DNA from: Bryobacterales bacterium
GTDB lineage: Bacteria; Acidobacteriota; Terriglobia; Bryobacterales; Bryobacteraceae
NCBI GenBank assembly: GCA_020846745.1
Contig: JADLDI010000087.1
Coordinates: forward strand, 62,001 to 126,000
Length of the DNA: 64,000 nt
Direction of reading: 5' to 3'
Under the pieces are notes generated by a model. It was not told the DNA's origin. It saw only the letters and a program-made list of their open reading frames with translations, and did no database searches. A program made the translations under genes and the position numbers. Positions 44,301 to 50,787 of the stretch are shown piece by piece (positions within the stretch are counted from its first letter, which is position 1; the number at the start of each line of letters is the position of its first letter).

Positions 44301-45032
44301 GACACCGGCATTCCCAAGCACCGCGTCAATTGGAATTTCCTTGTCGACCTTCCCTTCGGCAAAGGTAAACCCATCGGCGGCAACGCCGGCCGTGCGCTTA
44401 ACACCCTGATCGGCGGATGGCAGGTGGCCGGCACCGGACAGTTAACCAGCCGCTACTTCCAACTCCCCACCAACTATTGGGGCCAGCAGAGCAATGTGGA
44501 AGTCTACGGGACGCAGTACAAGATCCAGGACTGCCGCACCGGCGTCTGCTACGACGGCTATCTCTACTGGAATGGCTACATCCCCGCCAACCGCATCAAC
44601 AGCGTCGACGCGCAGGGACGTCCGAACGGTGTGATGGGCGTTCCCCAGAACTACGTTCCCGTCCAGAAGTACATCATTCCGATTCCGGCCAACGGCGGCT
44701 CGTCCAGCGATCCGAACCAACCGTTCTATGAGTCGAACAACGTCGTGGTGCCTCTATCGAACGGCGTTCAACAGCGCGTCGGCTACGATACCGGGCTTCA
44801 CCCGCTCCAGAACCAATTCGTTCTGGCCCCGATGTTGTGGAACATGCAGGCTTCCGCCTTCAAAGCCATCCCAATCACGGAACGCGTCATCTTCCGCTTC
44901 AACATCGACTTCCTGAATAACGTCTTCAACATGCCCGGCACCAACGTCCCCGGTTCCGACGGCATCATCCTCACCCGGACCTCCGCCAACTCTCCACGCG
45001 TGTTGCAGCTAACCGGCCGCATCACCTGGTAA
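41343..45032 (+). CDS. Second Oar-like TonB-dependent receptor
   Basis: The 1229-residue protein has the same plan as its neighbour: a signal peptide (MLLLRLLIVLGSMFFGTAAL) and a regulatory-like domain (TGAVQGTVKDATGAVIPKAK, EVGFFLLPAMQSGAYQVTIE). The plug includes IEQLPLNGRFITNLIYMA, and a long barrel ends in LQLTGRITW. Sequence identity to the first receptor is low by eye outside these motifs, so the two probably bind different ligands. Besides its length, a Cys pair near residues 1064-1069 (IQDCRTGVCYDG) is distinctive. TATAGT lies 8 nt before the ATG, and no ribosome site is visible. TonB/ExbBD genes occur at the right end of the window. Confidence 0.9.
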   Translation: MLLLRLLIVLGSMFFGTAALCLAQSGTGAVQGTVKDATGAVIPKAKVTVVHTATARQFNTETNEVGFFLLPAMQSGAYQVTIEFAGMETWKGELTLVSGQSAMLDPVLKAGTTATSITVAGDVTPLVTTTNATVATVLERQRIEQLPLNGRFITNLIYMATPGVESGSVPRVYGLRYATELLQDGAVLENREWQSLPARPPGIDTIGEFRAETNNSSAKFNRPGTFMLTTKSGTNEVHGSIFETHRNSGFGVARARQDTFLKPPHLVRNEFGASVGAPVFIPKLYNGRNRTFFFFAYEGYQLRQASTRQINVPTQAMRSGDFSGLIDSAGRRFTLYDPSTTNAQWGRTPFVNNQIPVSRQSPLSKYLYGITPMPTTAENPLIGVNWTGTGFNNTRQHTETLRVDHRVSDRTNLFFRYSHSPARTELTSNPYNQSPTTLDGRANAYMDEGVNDSGIANLTHNFSPTFFSETQVSVARDYRGQLPYTGTAEIASGLGLPNPFNGVGFPRIPYAISSSTGGGMSYDSSINPTINYGRIYNFDENLTKIHGRHEIQFGGRMRFEQLETLNDQQISQGQVDFASVNATGLYDPTSGTAYSAAPFTGHTAANFYMGLGGAYSARFNRSWYRPRVREYALYIQDNFKVNSRLTLNFGLRWEFNSPINERDGQLFGFDEKTKSIILGRPLQEMVAAKNVLPAIYNAYQNLGVKFTTADQAGLPSTLVYSNKWDFGPRTGFAYRLGSGNRTTVVRGGYSIFAYPESLRLFSGQVANSMPGLGTLSYNLDDATQSPDGLPNYNLRSVPNIVAGVNSSQVLDVNRVTGITRGSGSLYYMDPNQPTARAHQWNFMIERELFSNTVAKVGYIGTHGTRMSQWYSLNDNQPGYVWYQTTKQPFPTGEFANVARRLYDQQVYGAMQRYQKTGWSNFNGIQLEFEHRYSKGYAFQVFYVMSNAMRVAGDGWRDDTMRPAAYYLPGAVPTDDQARNRLLYYRRDTGIPKHRVNWNFLVDLPFGKGKPIGGNAGRALNTLIGGWQVAGTGQLTSRYFQLPTNYWGQQSNVEVYGTQYKIQDCRTGVCYDGYLYWNGYIPANRINSVDAQGRPNGVMGVPQNYVPVQKYIIPIPANGGSSSDPNQPFYESNNVVVPLSNGVQQRVGYDTGLHPLQNQFVLAPMLWNMQASAFKAIPITERVIFRFNIDFLNNVFNMPGTNVPGSDGIILTRTSANSPRVLQLTGRITW

Positions 45033-45130
45033 CCGCAATCCAAGACTGGTCAATCCAAGGCGCAGCCCCACCCGGCTGCGCCACTCGGCCTTTGTGCAAA
45101 CTACTGCCAGACACGCATCACGTACCCAAA

Positions 45131-45268
45131 CCGCGACCGTGAGGGCGTGAGAAATAATCTCCCGAATGCGATTCAGCGCCGCCCCACAGGTTCGGCAAAT
45201 CGCTGCAAACACGCATTGCACCGGAAACGGAACCGCAACCGTGAGGGCGCGGGCCCTATTATTTCTCA
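45131..45268. repeat. Diverged direct and inverted repeats in receptor-esterase gap
   Basis: ACCGTGAGGGCG occurs at about 45137-45148 and again at about 45237-45249. TGAGAAATAAT (45148-45158) is matched by its complement ATTATTTCTCA (45258-45268), an 11-bp inverted repeat about 100 nt apart. Together they suggest a small repeat unit or inverted-repeat element in this 409-nt gene-free gap. Confidence 0.5.
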
Positions 45269-45274
45269 GTCCCG

Positions 45275-45360
45275 CGAGGGAGCGGTGTTCCGGATTTTCG
45301 CACACGCCCCGAGGGAGCGGTGTCCCGGATTCTTGCACACGCCCCGAGGGAGCCGTGTTC
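45275..45360 (+). repeat. 35-bp tandem repeat, about 2.5 units
   Basis: Unit 1 (45275-45309) and unit 2 (45310-45344) are 35 bp and nearly identical, beginning CGAGGGAGCGGTGT and ending GCACACGCCC. A partial third unit (45345-45360) is broken after CGAGGGAGCCGTGTTC. It is direct and without spacers. No gene is present here; an open frame running through it into the esterase is a by-product. Confidence 0.75.
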
Positions 45361-45429
45361 GCTGAGAAATGTCTCCTATACGCAAGCCCGCGGTCGTCTT
45401 CCCCCGAATGCCGGCCGCCCACAATCTCC

Positions 45430-45435
45430 TACAAT
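45430..45435 (+). promoter_or_regulatory. Candidate -10 box TACAAT, leaderless spacing
   Basis: TACAAT ends 6 nt before the ATG at 45442, so transcription would start at the start codon. No ribosome site precedes the ATG. Confidence 0.45.
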
Positions 45436-45441
45436 CCAACC

Positions 45442-46314
45442 ATGCGCCCGTTCGCCCTCCTTCTCGCCGCGCTCCCCGCCTTCGGCCAACTCAGCGAACC
45501 CGCCCGCTGGACCACCGGATTGCTCAGCGACTACCGTCTGACCCCCAACGTCACTTATCTCACCATCAACGGCTACGATGCGAAACTGGACGTCTATGCG
45601 CGGGCCGACACATCCACGCCCCGTCCCGTCCTGATCTGGATCCACGGCGGTGGCTGGCACGGCGGCAGTAAAGAGGGCTCGGTCTTTACCATCCTGCCGT
45701 GGATCGAATGGGGTTGGAATGTGGTGAACGTGGAGTATCGCCTGGCCAATGTCGCCAAAGCCCCCGCCGCTGTCGAGGACTGCCTCTGTGCCCTCCGCTG
45801 GGTCGCCACCAATGCCGGAAAGTACGGCTTCGACACAACCCGCCTCGTCACCGGAGGCGATTCCGCGGGAGGCCACCTGGCCCTAACCACCGCCATGATC
45901 CCCGAAAGCGCCGGGCTCGCCAACCAGTGTCCGGGCGCGCCCCTGCCGAAAGTAGCTGCCGTCGTGAACTACTACGGCATCACCGATGTGACTGAGATGG
46001 TGGACGGTCCCCGGGCGTCGGGCTGGCTTCCTACTGGTCCGGCGAGAGCGCAAATAGCCCGCCAAGTCTCGCCCCTCACCTATGTGCGGCCCGGCGTCTG
46101 TCCCATCCTGACAATCCACGGCGACAACGACCAGATAGTCCCTTACAACAACGGCCAGAAACTCCACAAAGCGCTCACCGAGGCGGGCGTACCCAACGAA
46201 CTGTTCACCATGACCGGCGCCGGCCACGGCGGCTTCAACAAGGCGCAACGCCTGCAAGCCCACACCAAAATCCGCGACTTCCTATCGAAACACAACCTAC
46301 CCGCCGCCCCGTGA
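45442..46314 (+). CDS. Secreted alpha/beta-hydrolase (esterase/lipase-like)
   Basis: The 290-residue protein has a signal peptide (MRPFALLLAALPAFGQLSEP). The alpha/beta-hydrolase fold follows, with the oxyanion motif IWIHGGGWHGGS and nucleophile elbow GGDSAGGHLALT. The acid is probably in ILTIHGDNDQIVPYNN and the catalytic His in TGAGHGGFNKAQ. This is the HSL/bacterial-esterase type; physiological esters are unknown. An in-frame extension into the tandem repeats upstream was rejected because the leader begins at this ATG. It may act on material released near the receptors, which is only suggested by position. Confidence 0.87.
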   Translation: MRPFALLLAALPAFGQLSEPARWTTGLLSDYRLTPNVTYLTINGYDAKLDVYARADTSTPRPVLIWIHGGGWHGGSKEGSVFTILPWIEWGWNVVNVEYRLANVAKAPAAVEDCLCALRWVATNAGKYGFDTTRLVTGGDSAGGHLALTTAMIPESAGLANQCPGAPLPKVAAVVNYYGITDVTEMVDGPRASGWLPTGPARAQIARQVSPLTYVRPGVCPILTIHGDNDQIVPYNNGQKLHKALTEAGVPNELFTMTGAGHGGFNKAQRLQAHTKIRDFLSKHNLPAAP

Positions 46315-46615
46315 TAAGGGAATTTCGTGCCACTTGCCCACTCCGGCGCACAATCAACGGAGCTTTGCCGCGGCGCGTACGCCCGCGAAGCGCTTCGGGC
46401 ATGGCGCCACACCCGCTCACCGAGCCACGAGCGCGCGCGCTCGTGCTCAAAACGTACCGAAGCCGGCACTACCTCCCCGATCGTCCGCCGACCCCGGCCA
46501 GAGCCGCCGCTTTGCTAAGCGGCGGGTGCCCGCACCACAGCCGGAAATCGAGCTCAAAACCCAAAGGAGTGTTACTGAATCCAAACACAACCTGAAATGT
46601 GGACTCCACCCAACG
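46315..46615. other. Gene-free convergent gap with a hairpin
   Basis: No supported gene is present in these 301 nt. CCGCCGCTT (46505-46513) and AAGCGGCGG (46518-46526) form a perfect 9-bp stem with a TGCT loop. There is no T-run, so factor-independent termination is doubtful. Elsewhere the gap is GC-rich. Confidence 0.5.
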
Positions 46616-47599
46616 CTAAGCGTCGACGTGATCGGCGAAAAACCGGTCCAGCCGAGCCTTGTGCTCGCGGCTCAGATTCACCGACAAGTCCTTCATCTCA
46701 CCCTTCGACAACGGTTTGAACGCCTTTGCCATCTTGATGTTCTCGTCGATGTAGTCCAGTTGCGGCATGCCCACCACGCCGGCCGCCACCGGCAGCGACA
46801 ACGCATAACCCATCAGCTTGTCGAGCGGCGCCGCCCCAACCAGACCTTCCTGCGCGTAAAGCTTCATCGCCGTCACGCCCATCTTCTTCTTCAGCGCCAC
46901 CGGCAGCGCCTGATGCTCGAAGCTGTTCGGCAGCGTCCGGTTCATGATCATCTTGCCTTTCCCATTGGTCATGCCGGACAGTGCCGCGTTCAATGCCATC
47001 TGCGTGCAATCGAAATCATGCCGCTCCAGCGCGGTTTTCAAAGTCATTGGGTCAAAATGGCTGGTAACACCGATGAACCGTGCCATCTTCTGGTCGCGCA
47101 TCTTATAAAGCGCCTTGATCAGCCCATCCGGAGCCTCTGCCTTAGCCAGATCGTCCGGACCCAGCAGCGCGTGCATATGGACCAGATCCACCTGATCCAC
47201 CCCAAGCCGCTTCAGGCTGCCCTCCATCGTCCGCATCGCGTCGTCACCCTTGCGGTCCTGCATCTTGGTCACAAGCCACAAGTCCTTGCGCCTTCCTTGG
47301 ATCGCCTTCCCCACCCAAGTCTCGGACTTCCCGCCCCCATAGCCGAAGGCCGTATCGATGTAAGTGATGCCCAAGTCCATCCCCTTGTGGAGCGCTTCCA
47401 CGGCCTTACCTTCGTCGTTATAGCTCAGCAGCCGGCTGCCGCACCCGAACCCGAGCACGGATACTCGTGCCCCGGTTTTACCAAGGATGCGCGTCGGCAT
47501 TCCGGATTTGCCGTCAACGGCTGCGCCCAGGGCAGCATAGGCGGCGGATAGTGTTCCCAGCGGAACGGCTTCAAGGAAAGTGCGGCGGGTGATTGCCAT
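46616..47599 (-). CDS. Aldo/keto reductase with twin-arginine-like leader
   Basis: The 327-residue protein is an aldo/keto reductase. The catalytic Asp and Tyr are in ITYIDTAFGYGGGKSE, the Lys in LWLVTKMQD and the His in DLVHMHALLG; the cofactor end contains VVGMPQLDYIDENI. The leader MAITRRTFLEAVPLGTL suggests export of the NADP-bound enzyme, a frequent pattern in this phylum. The start overlaps the end of the upstream membrane-protein gene by 29 bp, so the genes are probably co-transcribed. The substrate is unknown. Confidence 0.87.
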   Translation of the reverse strand: MAITRRTFLEAVPLGTLSAAYAALGAAVDGKSGMPTRILGKTGARVSVLGFGCGSRLLSYNDEGKAVEALHKGMDLGITYIDTAFGYGGGKSETWVGKAIQGRRKDLWLVTKMQDRKGDDAMRTMEGSLKRLGVDQVDLVHMHALLGPDDLAKAEAPDGLIKALYKMRDQKMARFIGVTSHFDPMTLKTALERHDFDCTQMALNAALSGMTNGKGKMIMNRTLPNSFEHQALPVALKKKMGVTAMKLYAQEGLVGAAPLDKLMGYALSLPVAAGVVGMPQLDYIDENIKMAKAFKPLSKGEMKDLSVNLSREHKARLDRFFADHVDA

Positions 47600-49313
47600 G
47601 CACGAATTTTACCGGATCGTACGGCTCGAGCACTACCGGGTCCTTATCCGGGATCGCCAGCCAGAACTGCCGCTTCGGATAGTAATCCCGTAGTTGCCGG
47701 TTCAACCTTTCTCCGCGGTCGCGCGCAAAGACGACCGGCGCCGAATCGATATCGGGCGGGTTATACACCCAATCGAACGTGAAGTTCAGGTCGCGCCGGC
47801 TGTAGCGAACAAACACAACATGTGCCCCGCCCTGTTGCCGCAACCGGTCCACCACCTTCTGCCGCGACTCTCCTAAATAGAACCGGCAACACCAACTGAT
47901 CGCCTTTGGCATCTGCTCCGGCCGCCGTATCGGCGGAGACGCCGCCCGCACGCCCATTGCAAGGACTAGCGCGACGGGAACCCATGTCAAATAACTGGTC
48001 GCGAACCGCCGGTCGCGCCGCACCCATTCGCGGCAACAAAGCACCACCACGCCCAGCAGGCAGATCCCAAACGGCGCATAGTAGTGCGCGAAAGCCGACT
48101 GCTCGGTAGCGACCATCGCCAAGCCCAGCACACTCAGCCAAACCAGCACACGTGTCCGCCGCCGCCGCAACGCCGCCAGCCCATAGATCAGCGGCGGAGT
48201 CAGCAGCGGACCCGCAAAATGGTGCCACTGCCGCGACGTCTTTAACGGTGCATACTCCGCCAGCGCCGCCACCGAGTCGATCTGCTGGTGCTGGTCCAGT
48301 TCCCAATCCCAGTAGTCTGAGAGCTTCCCATGCTCCAACGGCTTCTTCACGGGTGTCATCCACACAGCGGTCATCGGCCATCCGTAGCGCTGCTGGTTTT
48401 CGAAGTAAGGTAACCGGAGGTAGCTCCCAGTCACTGCTTTGCAATAGATCGCCAGTCCCGCGCCTCCAGCCACGGTGATGACGGAGGCCACCGCGGCCGC
48501 GCGCGCCAACTGCCGCCATGGCCGAATCCAGAGTGCCCAGCCGATCACCGCCGCACACAGGACGGCGCCCTCCAGCGGCCTGGTAGCCGCGAGGATCACC
48601 AGCCCGATCCCAAACGCCGCCCCGGTGACAGCGCTCGACCGTCCGGACCGCCATCGCCCGGCAGCGCCCACCACCAGCGCCCCCCCCAGCGCTCCCACCG
48701 ATCCACCCCAATAGCTGTGAATCCAGTACCCGTTATCAGACCCGTTGAGCAGCGCCTTCAGCACCGCCAACAGGCCGCCCCACCACGCCCACCACGGCGA
48801 AAGCCATCCGCGGAAGGCCCACACAGCCGCCAAAACGAACCCAATGCACGACAGGATCACCCCGGCATAGTGCGACTGAAACAGGACCTGCCCCAGCGCC
48901 AGAAACAGCGCCGGACCCGGCAGGTACATCGATGCATAGTGCGGCAGCGGCAGCACATGGATCGTTTCGAAGAACGGCCACAGCGGATGCGGCGGATTCG
49001 CCAACCGGCCCGCCACCAGCGTCTCGGCCAGCAATCGGTGGCTCCACTCATCCGGGACATACGGCAGCGGCGCCGGCCGCCACGGCAGCAGCGCCAAACG
49101 CAGCACCAGCAACGTCAGCATCGGCGTCGCGTAAGCCAGCCACCGGTCACGCCCGCAGCGCCGTGCGAAACGAACCCAAATCGGACGTTCCGGCAGCCAC
49201 CGGAAAGCCACCGCCAGCAGTAGCATCAGCGTGAGCGGCCATTCCCACAAATTGCAATTGAGTGCCACCGCTGCAACCGGCGCCGCGACCCAGGAAAGCA
49301 AAAAGTCCACCAA
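47571..49313 (-). CDS. Multi-pass membrane protein, possible GT-C glycosyltransferase
   Basis: The 580-residue protein has about 9-11 hydrophobic segments and a C-terminal soluble region (about 470-580). The first loop holds YVPDEWSHRLLAETLVAGRL, where the acidic DE after the first long helix recalls the catalytic loop of GT-C (ArnT/PMT-like) glycosyltransferases. HGKLSDYWDWELDQHQQID lies in another loop. The family assignment is uncertain. The TTG start at 49313 lies in the arm of the desaturase terminator; GAAGG stands 9 nt upstream, so the start may be real, or translation may begin at a later codon such as TTG 49301 or 49250. The aldo/keto reductase overlaps its 3' end. Confidence 0.65.
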   Translation of the reverse strand: MVDFLLSWVAAPVAAVALNCNLWEWPLTLMLLLAVAFRWLPERPIWVRFARRCGRDRWLAYATPMLTLLVLRLALLPWRPAPLPYVPDEWSHRLLAETLVAGRLANPPHPLWPFFETIHVLPLPHYASMYLPGPALFLALGQVLFQSHYAGVILSCIGFVLAAVWAFRGWLSPWWAWWGGLLAVLKALLNGSDNGYWIHSYWGGSVGALGGALVVGAAGRWRSGRSSAVTGAAFGIGLVILAATRPLEGAVLCAAVIGWALWIRPWRQLARAAAVASVITVAGGAGLAIYCKAVTGSYLRLPYFENQQRYGWPMTAVWMTPVKKPLEHGKLSDYWDWELDQHQQIDSVAALAEYAPLKTSRQWHHFAGPLLTPPLIYGLAALRRRRTRVLVWLSVLGLAMVATEQSAFAHYYAPFGICLLGVVVLCCREWVRRDRRFATSYLTWVPVALVLAMGVRAASPPIRRPEQMPKAISWCCRFYLGESRQKVVDRLRQQGGAHVVFVRYSRRDLNFTFDWVYNPPDIDSAPVVFARDRGERLNRQLRDYYPKRQFWLAIPDKDPVVLEPYDPVKFVHGNHPPHFP

Positions 49314-49353
49314 GGCGAATGACCTTCTATCGAAGATCGGCCTTGGTGGACTT
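49300..49353 (-). terminator. Terminator hairpin overlapping the next start codon
   Basis: On the minus strand AAGTCCACCAAGG (49353-49341) pairs perfectly with CCTTGGTGGACTT (49315-49303). An inner 7-bp stem GATCTTC/GAAGGTC has a GATA loop. TTTTT (49304-49300) follows. It ends the desaturase transcript. The right arm contains the likely TTG start of the next gene, and the inner stem contains its Shine-Dalgarno sequence. Confidence 0.75.
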
Positions 49354-49370
49354 AAACTTTATCCGTAAGA

Positions 49371-50267
49371 CTAGGACGCTTTGGCCAGCCGAGCAGTCGC
49401 CGGTTCCAGCAGGTGCTTGGGAGGCTTTTTCAAATCCCAAACCAGCCCGACCCACGACAGCGCCGTCAGCACGTACAACGATAGGTCGACCTCCCACCAG
49501 AAGAACCCCATCCGCGCCGCCGACGGCAGGTAATGGTGGTTGTTATGCCACCCCTCGCCCATCGTGATCAGCGCCAGCAATCCATTGTTGCGGCTGTCGT
49601 CCTTAGTCGGATACCGCCGCGAACCGAACACGTGCGCCAGCGAGTTGATCGTAAACGTCCCGTGATACAAAACCACGGTCGAAATCACGAATCCCCACAC
49701 CAGCATCTGATAGCGATTCGTGCCCAACGATGGGAAACTCTCCAGTAACCAACCGAACAGGTACACCATCGCGCCCAGCGTCACACCCGGCGTCCAGTGA
49801 TACTTGTTCATCCACACCAGTTCTTTATACTTCGCGAACTGGTGGATCAGGTTCCACTTCGTCTCGTTGTAGCGGTTACAGACGATCCAGCCGCAGTGCG
49901 AATACCAGAACCCGCGCTGCACCGGCGAATGGATGTCTTCCGGGTCGTCGGAATGCGCGTGGTGATGCCGGTGAAGCGATGCCCACCACAGCGGACCCTT
50001 TTGCATCGAGGAACAGCCAAGCCAGGCAAGCAGGAATTGAAAAGTCCGGCTCGTCTTATAGCTGGCATGGGAAAAATAGCGATGATAGCCACCGGTAATG
50101 CCAAACATCCGGGCGTAGTACAGCACTACGCAGGTCAGCACGGCTATCCAGCTCACGCCGACCCAAAACGCAAACAAGCACGCTAAATGTAAGCCAAAAA
50201 ACGGCAAACTGGAAATCCAGTTCACTTTGTCGAGATCACGATTTTCAAGCTGCGGATTTTCCAACAA
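49371..50267 (-). CDS. Acyl-CoA/acyl-lipid delta-9-type desaturase
   Basis: The 298-residue membrane enzyme carries the three histidine boxes of the stearoyl-CoA-desaturase family: HRYFSH, HRHHHAHSD and GEGWHNNHHYLP, with four hydrophobic segments in the usual order. It introduces a cis double bond into fatty acyl chains using a di-iron centre and O2, adjusting membrane fluidity. The start is taken at a TTG. The frame stays open about 40 codons upstream without ATG, GTG or a good ribosome site, so the N-terminus is uncertain. A strong terminator follows. Confidence 0.9.
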   Translation of the reverse strand: MLENPQLENRDLDKVNWISSLPFFGLHLACLFAFWVGVSWIAVLTCVVLYYARMFGITGGYHRYFSHASYKTSRTFQFLLAWLGCSSMQKGPLWWASLHRHHHAHSDDPEDIHSPVQRGFWYSHCGWIVCNRYNETKWNLIHQFAKYKELVWMNKYHWTPGVTLGAMVYLFGWLLESFPSLGTNRYQMLVWGFVISTVVLYHGTFTINSLAHVFGSRRYPTKDDSRNNGLLALITMGEGWHNNHHYLPSAARMGFFWWEVDLSLYVLTALSWVGLVWDLKKPPKHLLEPATARLAKAS

Positions 50268-50367
50268 GCCTACGGCGATTCCTTTCGAGTGTGCGGCCCA
50301 GTCCTTGAGAGATCCCCTCTCGGCGTAAATGCCTGAGGTTCAGTATAGCGTCAATCCGGTAATCCCT

Positions 50368-50787
50368 TTAATCCCCCAGATAGTGGAGTGCCAGCCGCCG
50401 TGTGTGCGGATGCGTCCGATGCTCATACACATACATCCCCTGCCATGTTCCAACCGCCGGCATTCCGTTCATCACCGGGATCGACAGATTCGTCAATGTC
50501 AGCGCCGCCCGGATGTGCGCGGGCATGTCATCCGGACCTTCCATGGTGTGCCGGTACAGCCGGTTATCCTCAGGAACCAGCCGTTTGAAAAACTGCTCCA
50601 GGTCGTAGAGAACATCGGGGTCCGCATTCTCCTGCACCAGCAGCGATGCAGACGTGTGCTGCAGCAGAATCGTCAGCAAGCCTTCACTCGCACCAATCGA
50701 CCGCAGCCAGCTCAATACCTCCGCCGTGAAGTCGTACAGTCCCTTGCCCCGCGTTTGAACACTGATTCGATGATGTACCTGACGCAC
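50368..50787 (-). CDS. YjbQ family protein (UPF0047)
   Basis: The 139-residue protein matches the YjbQ/UPF0047 family: GKGLYDFTAEVLSWLRSIGA, LLTILLQHTSASLLVQENAD, RHTMEGPDDMPAHIRAAL and GTWQGMYVYEHRTHPHTRR. Conserved His and Asp residues suggest a metal site. Some members have weak thiamine-phosphate synthase activity; the physiological role is unclear. The GTG start follows the glmS stop directly (TAA then GTG), so the two are co-transcribed and probably coupled. Confidence 0.92.
   Translation of the reverse strand: MRQVHHRISVQTRGKGLYDFTAEVLSWLRSIGASEGLLTILLQHTSASLLVQENADPDVLYDLEQFFKRLVPEDNRLYRHTMEGPDDMPAHIRAALTLTNLSIPVMNGMPAVGTWQGMYVYEHRTHPHTRRLALHYLGD

Noticed and set aside
43293..44321. 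Long minus-strand open frame inside the second receptor gene
   Set aside because: Antisense shadow of the receptor; no domain, and composition is unlike a real protein.
45275..45360. Tandem repeats considered as a CRISPR array
   Set aside because: Units are contiguous without unique spacers and no cas gene is present.
45166..45441. Upstream extension of the esterase through the tandem repeats
   Set aside because: Translated repeats precede an internal signal peptide; the leader must be N-terminal.
46334..47551. Long plus-strand open frame opposite the aldo/keto reductase
   Set aside because: Antisense to a clear enzyme; Arg/His/Gln-rich composition typical of high-GC shadow frames.
50268..50330. 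In-frame N-terminal extension of the desaturase
   Set aside because: Open frame but without a standard start codon or well-placed ribosome site; kept at the TTG.
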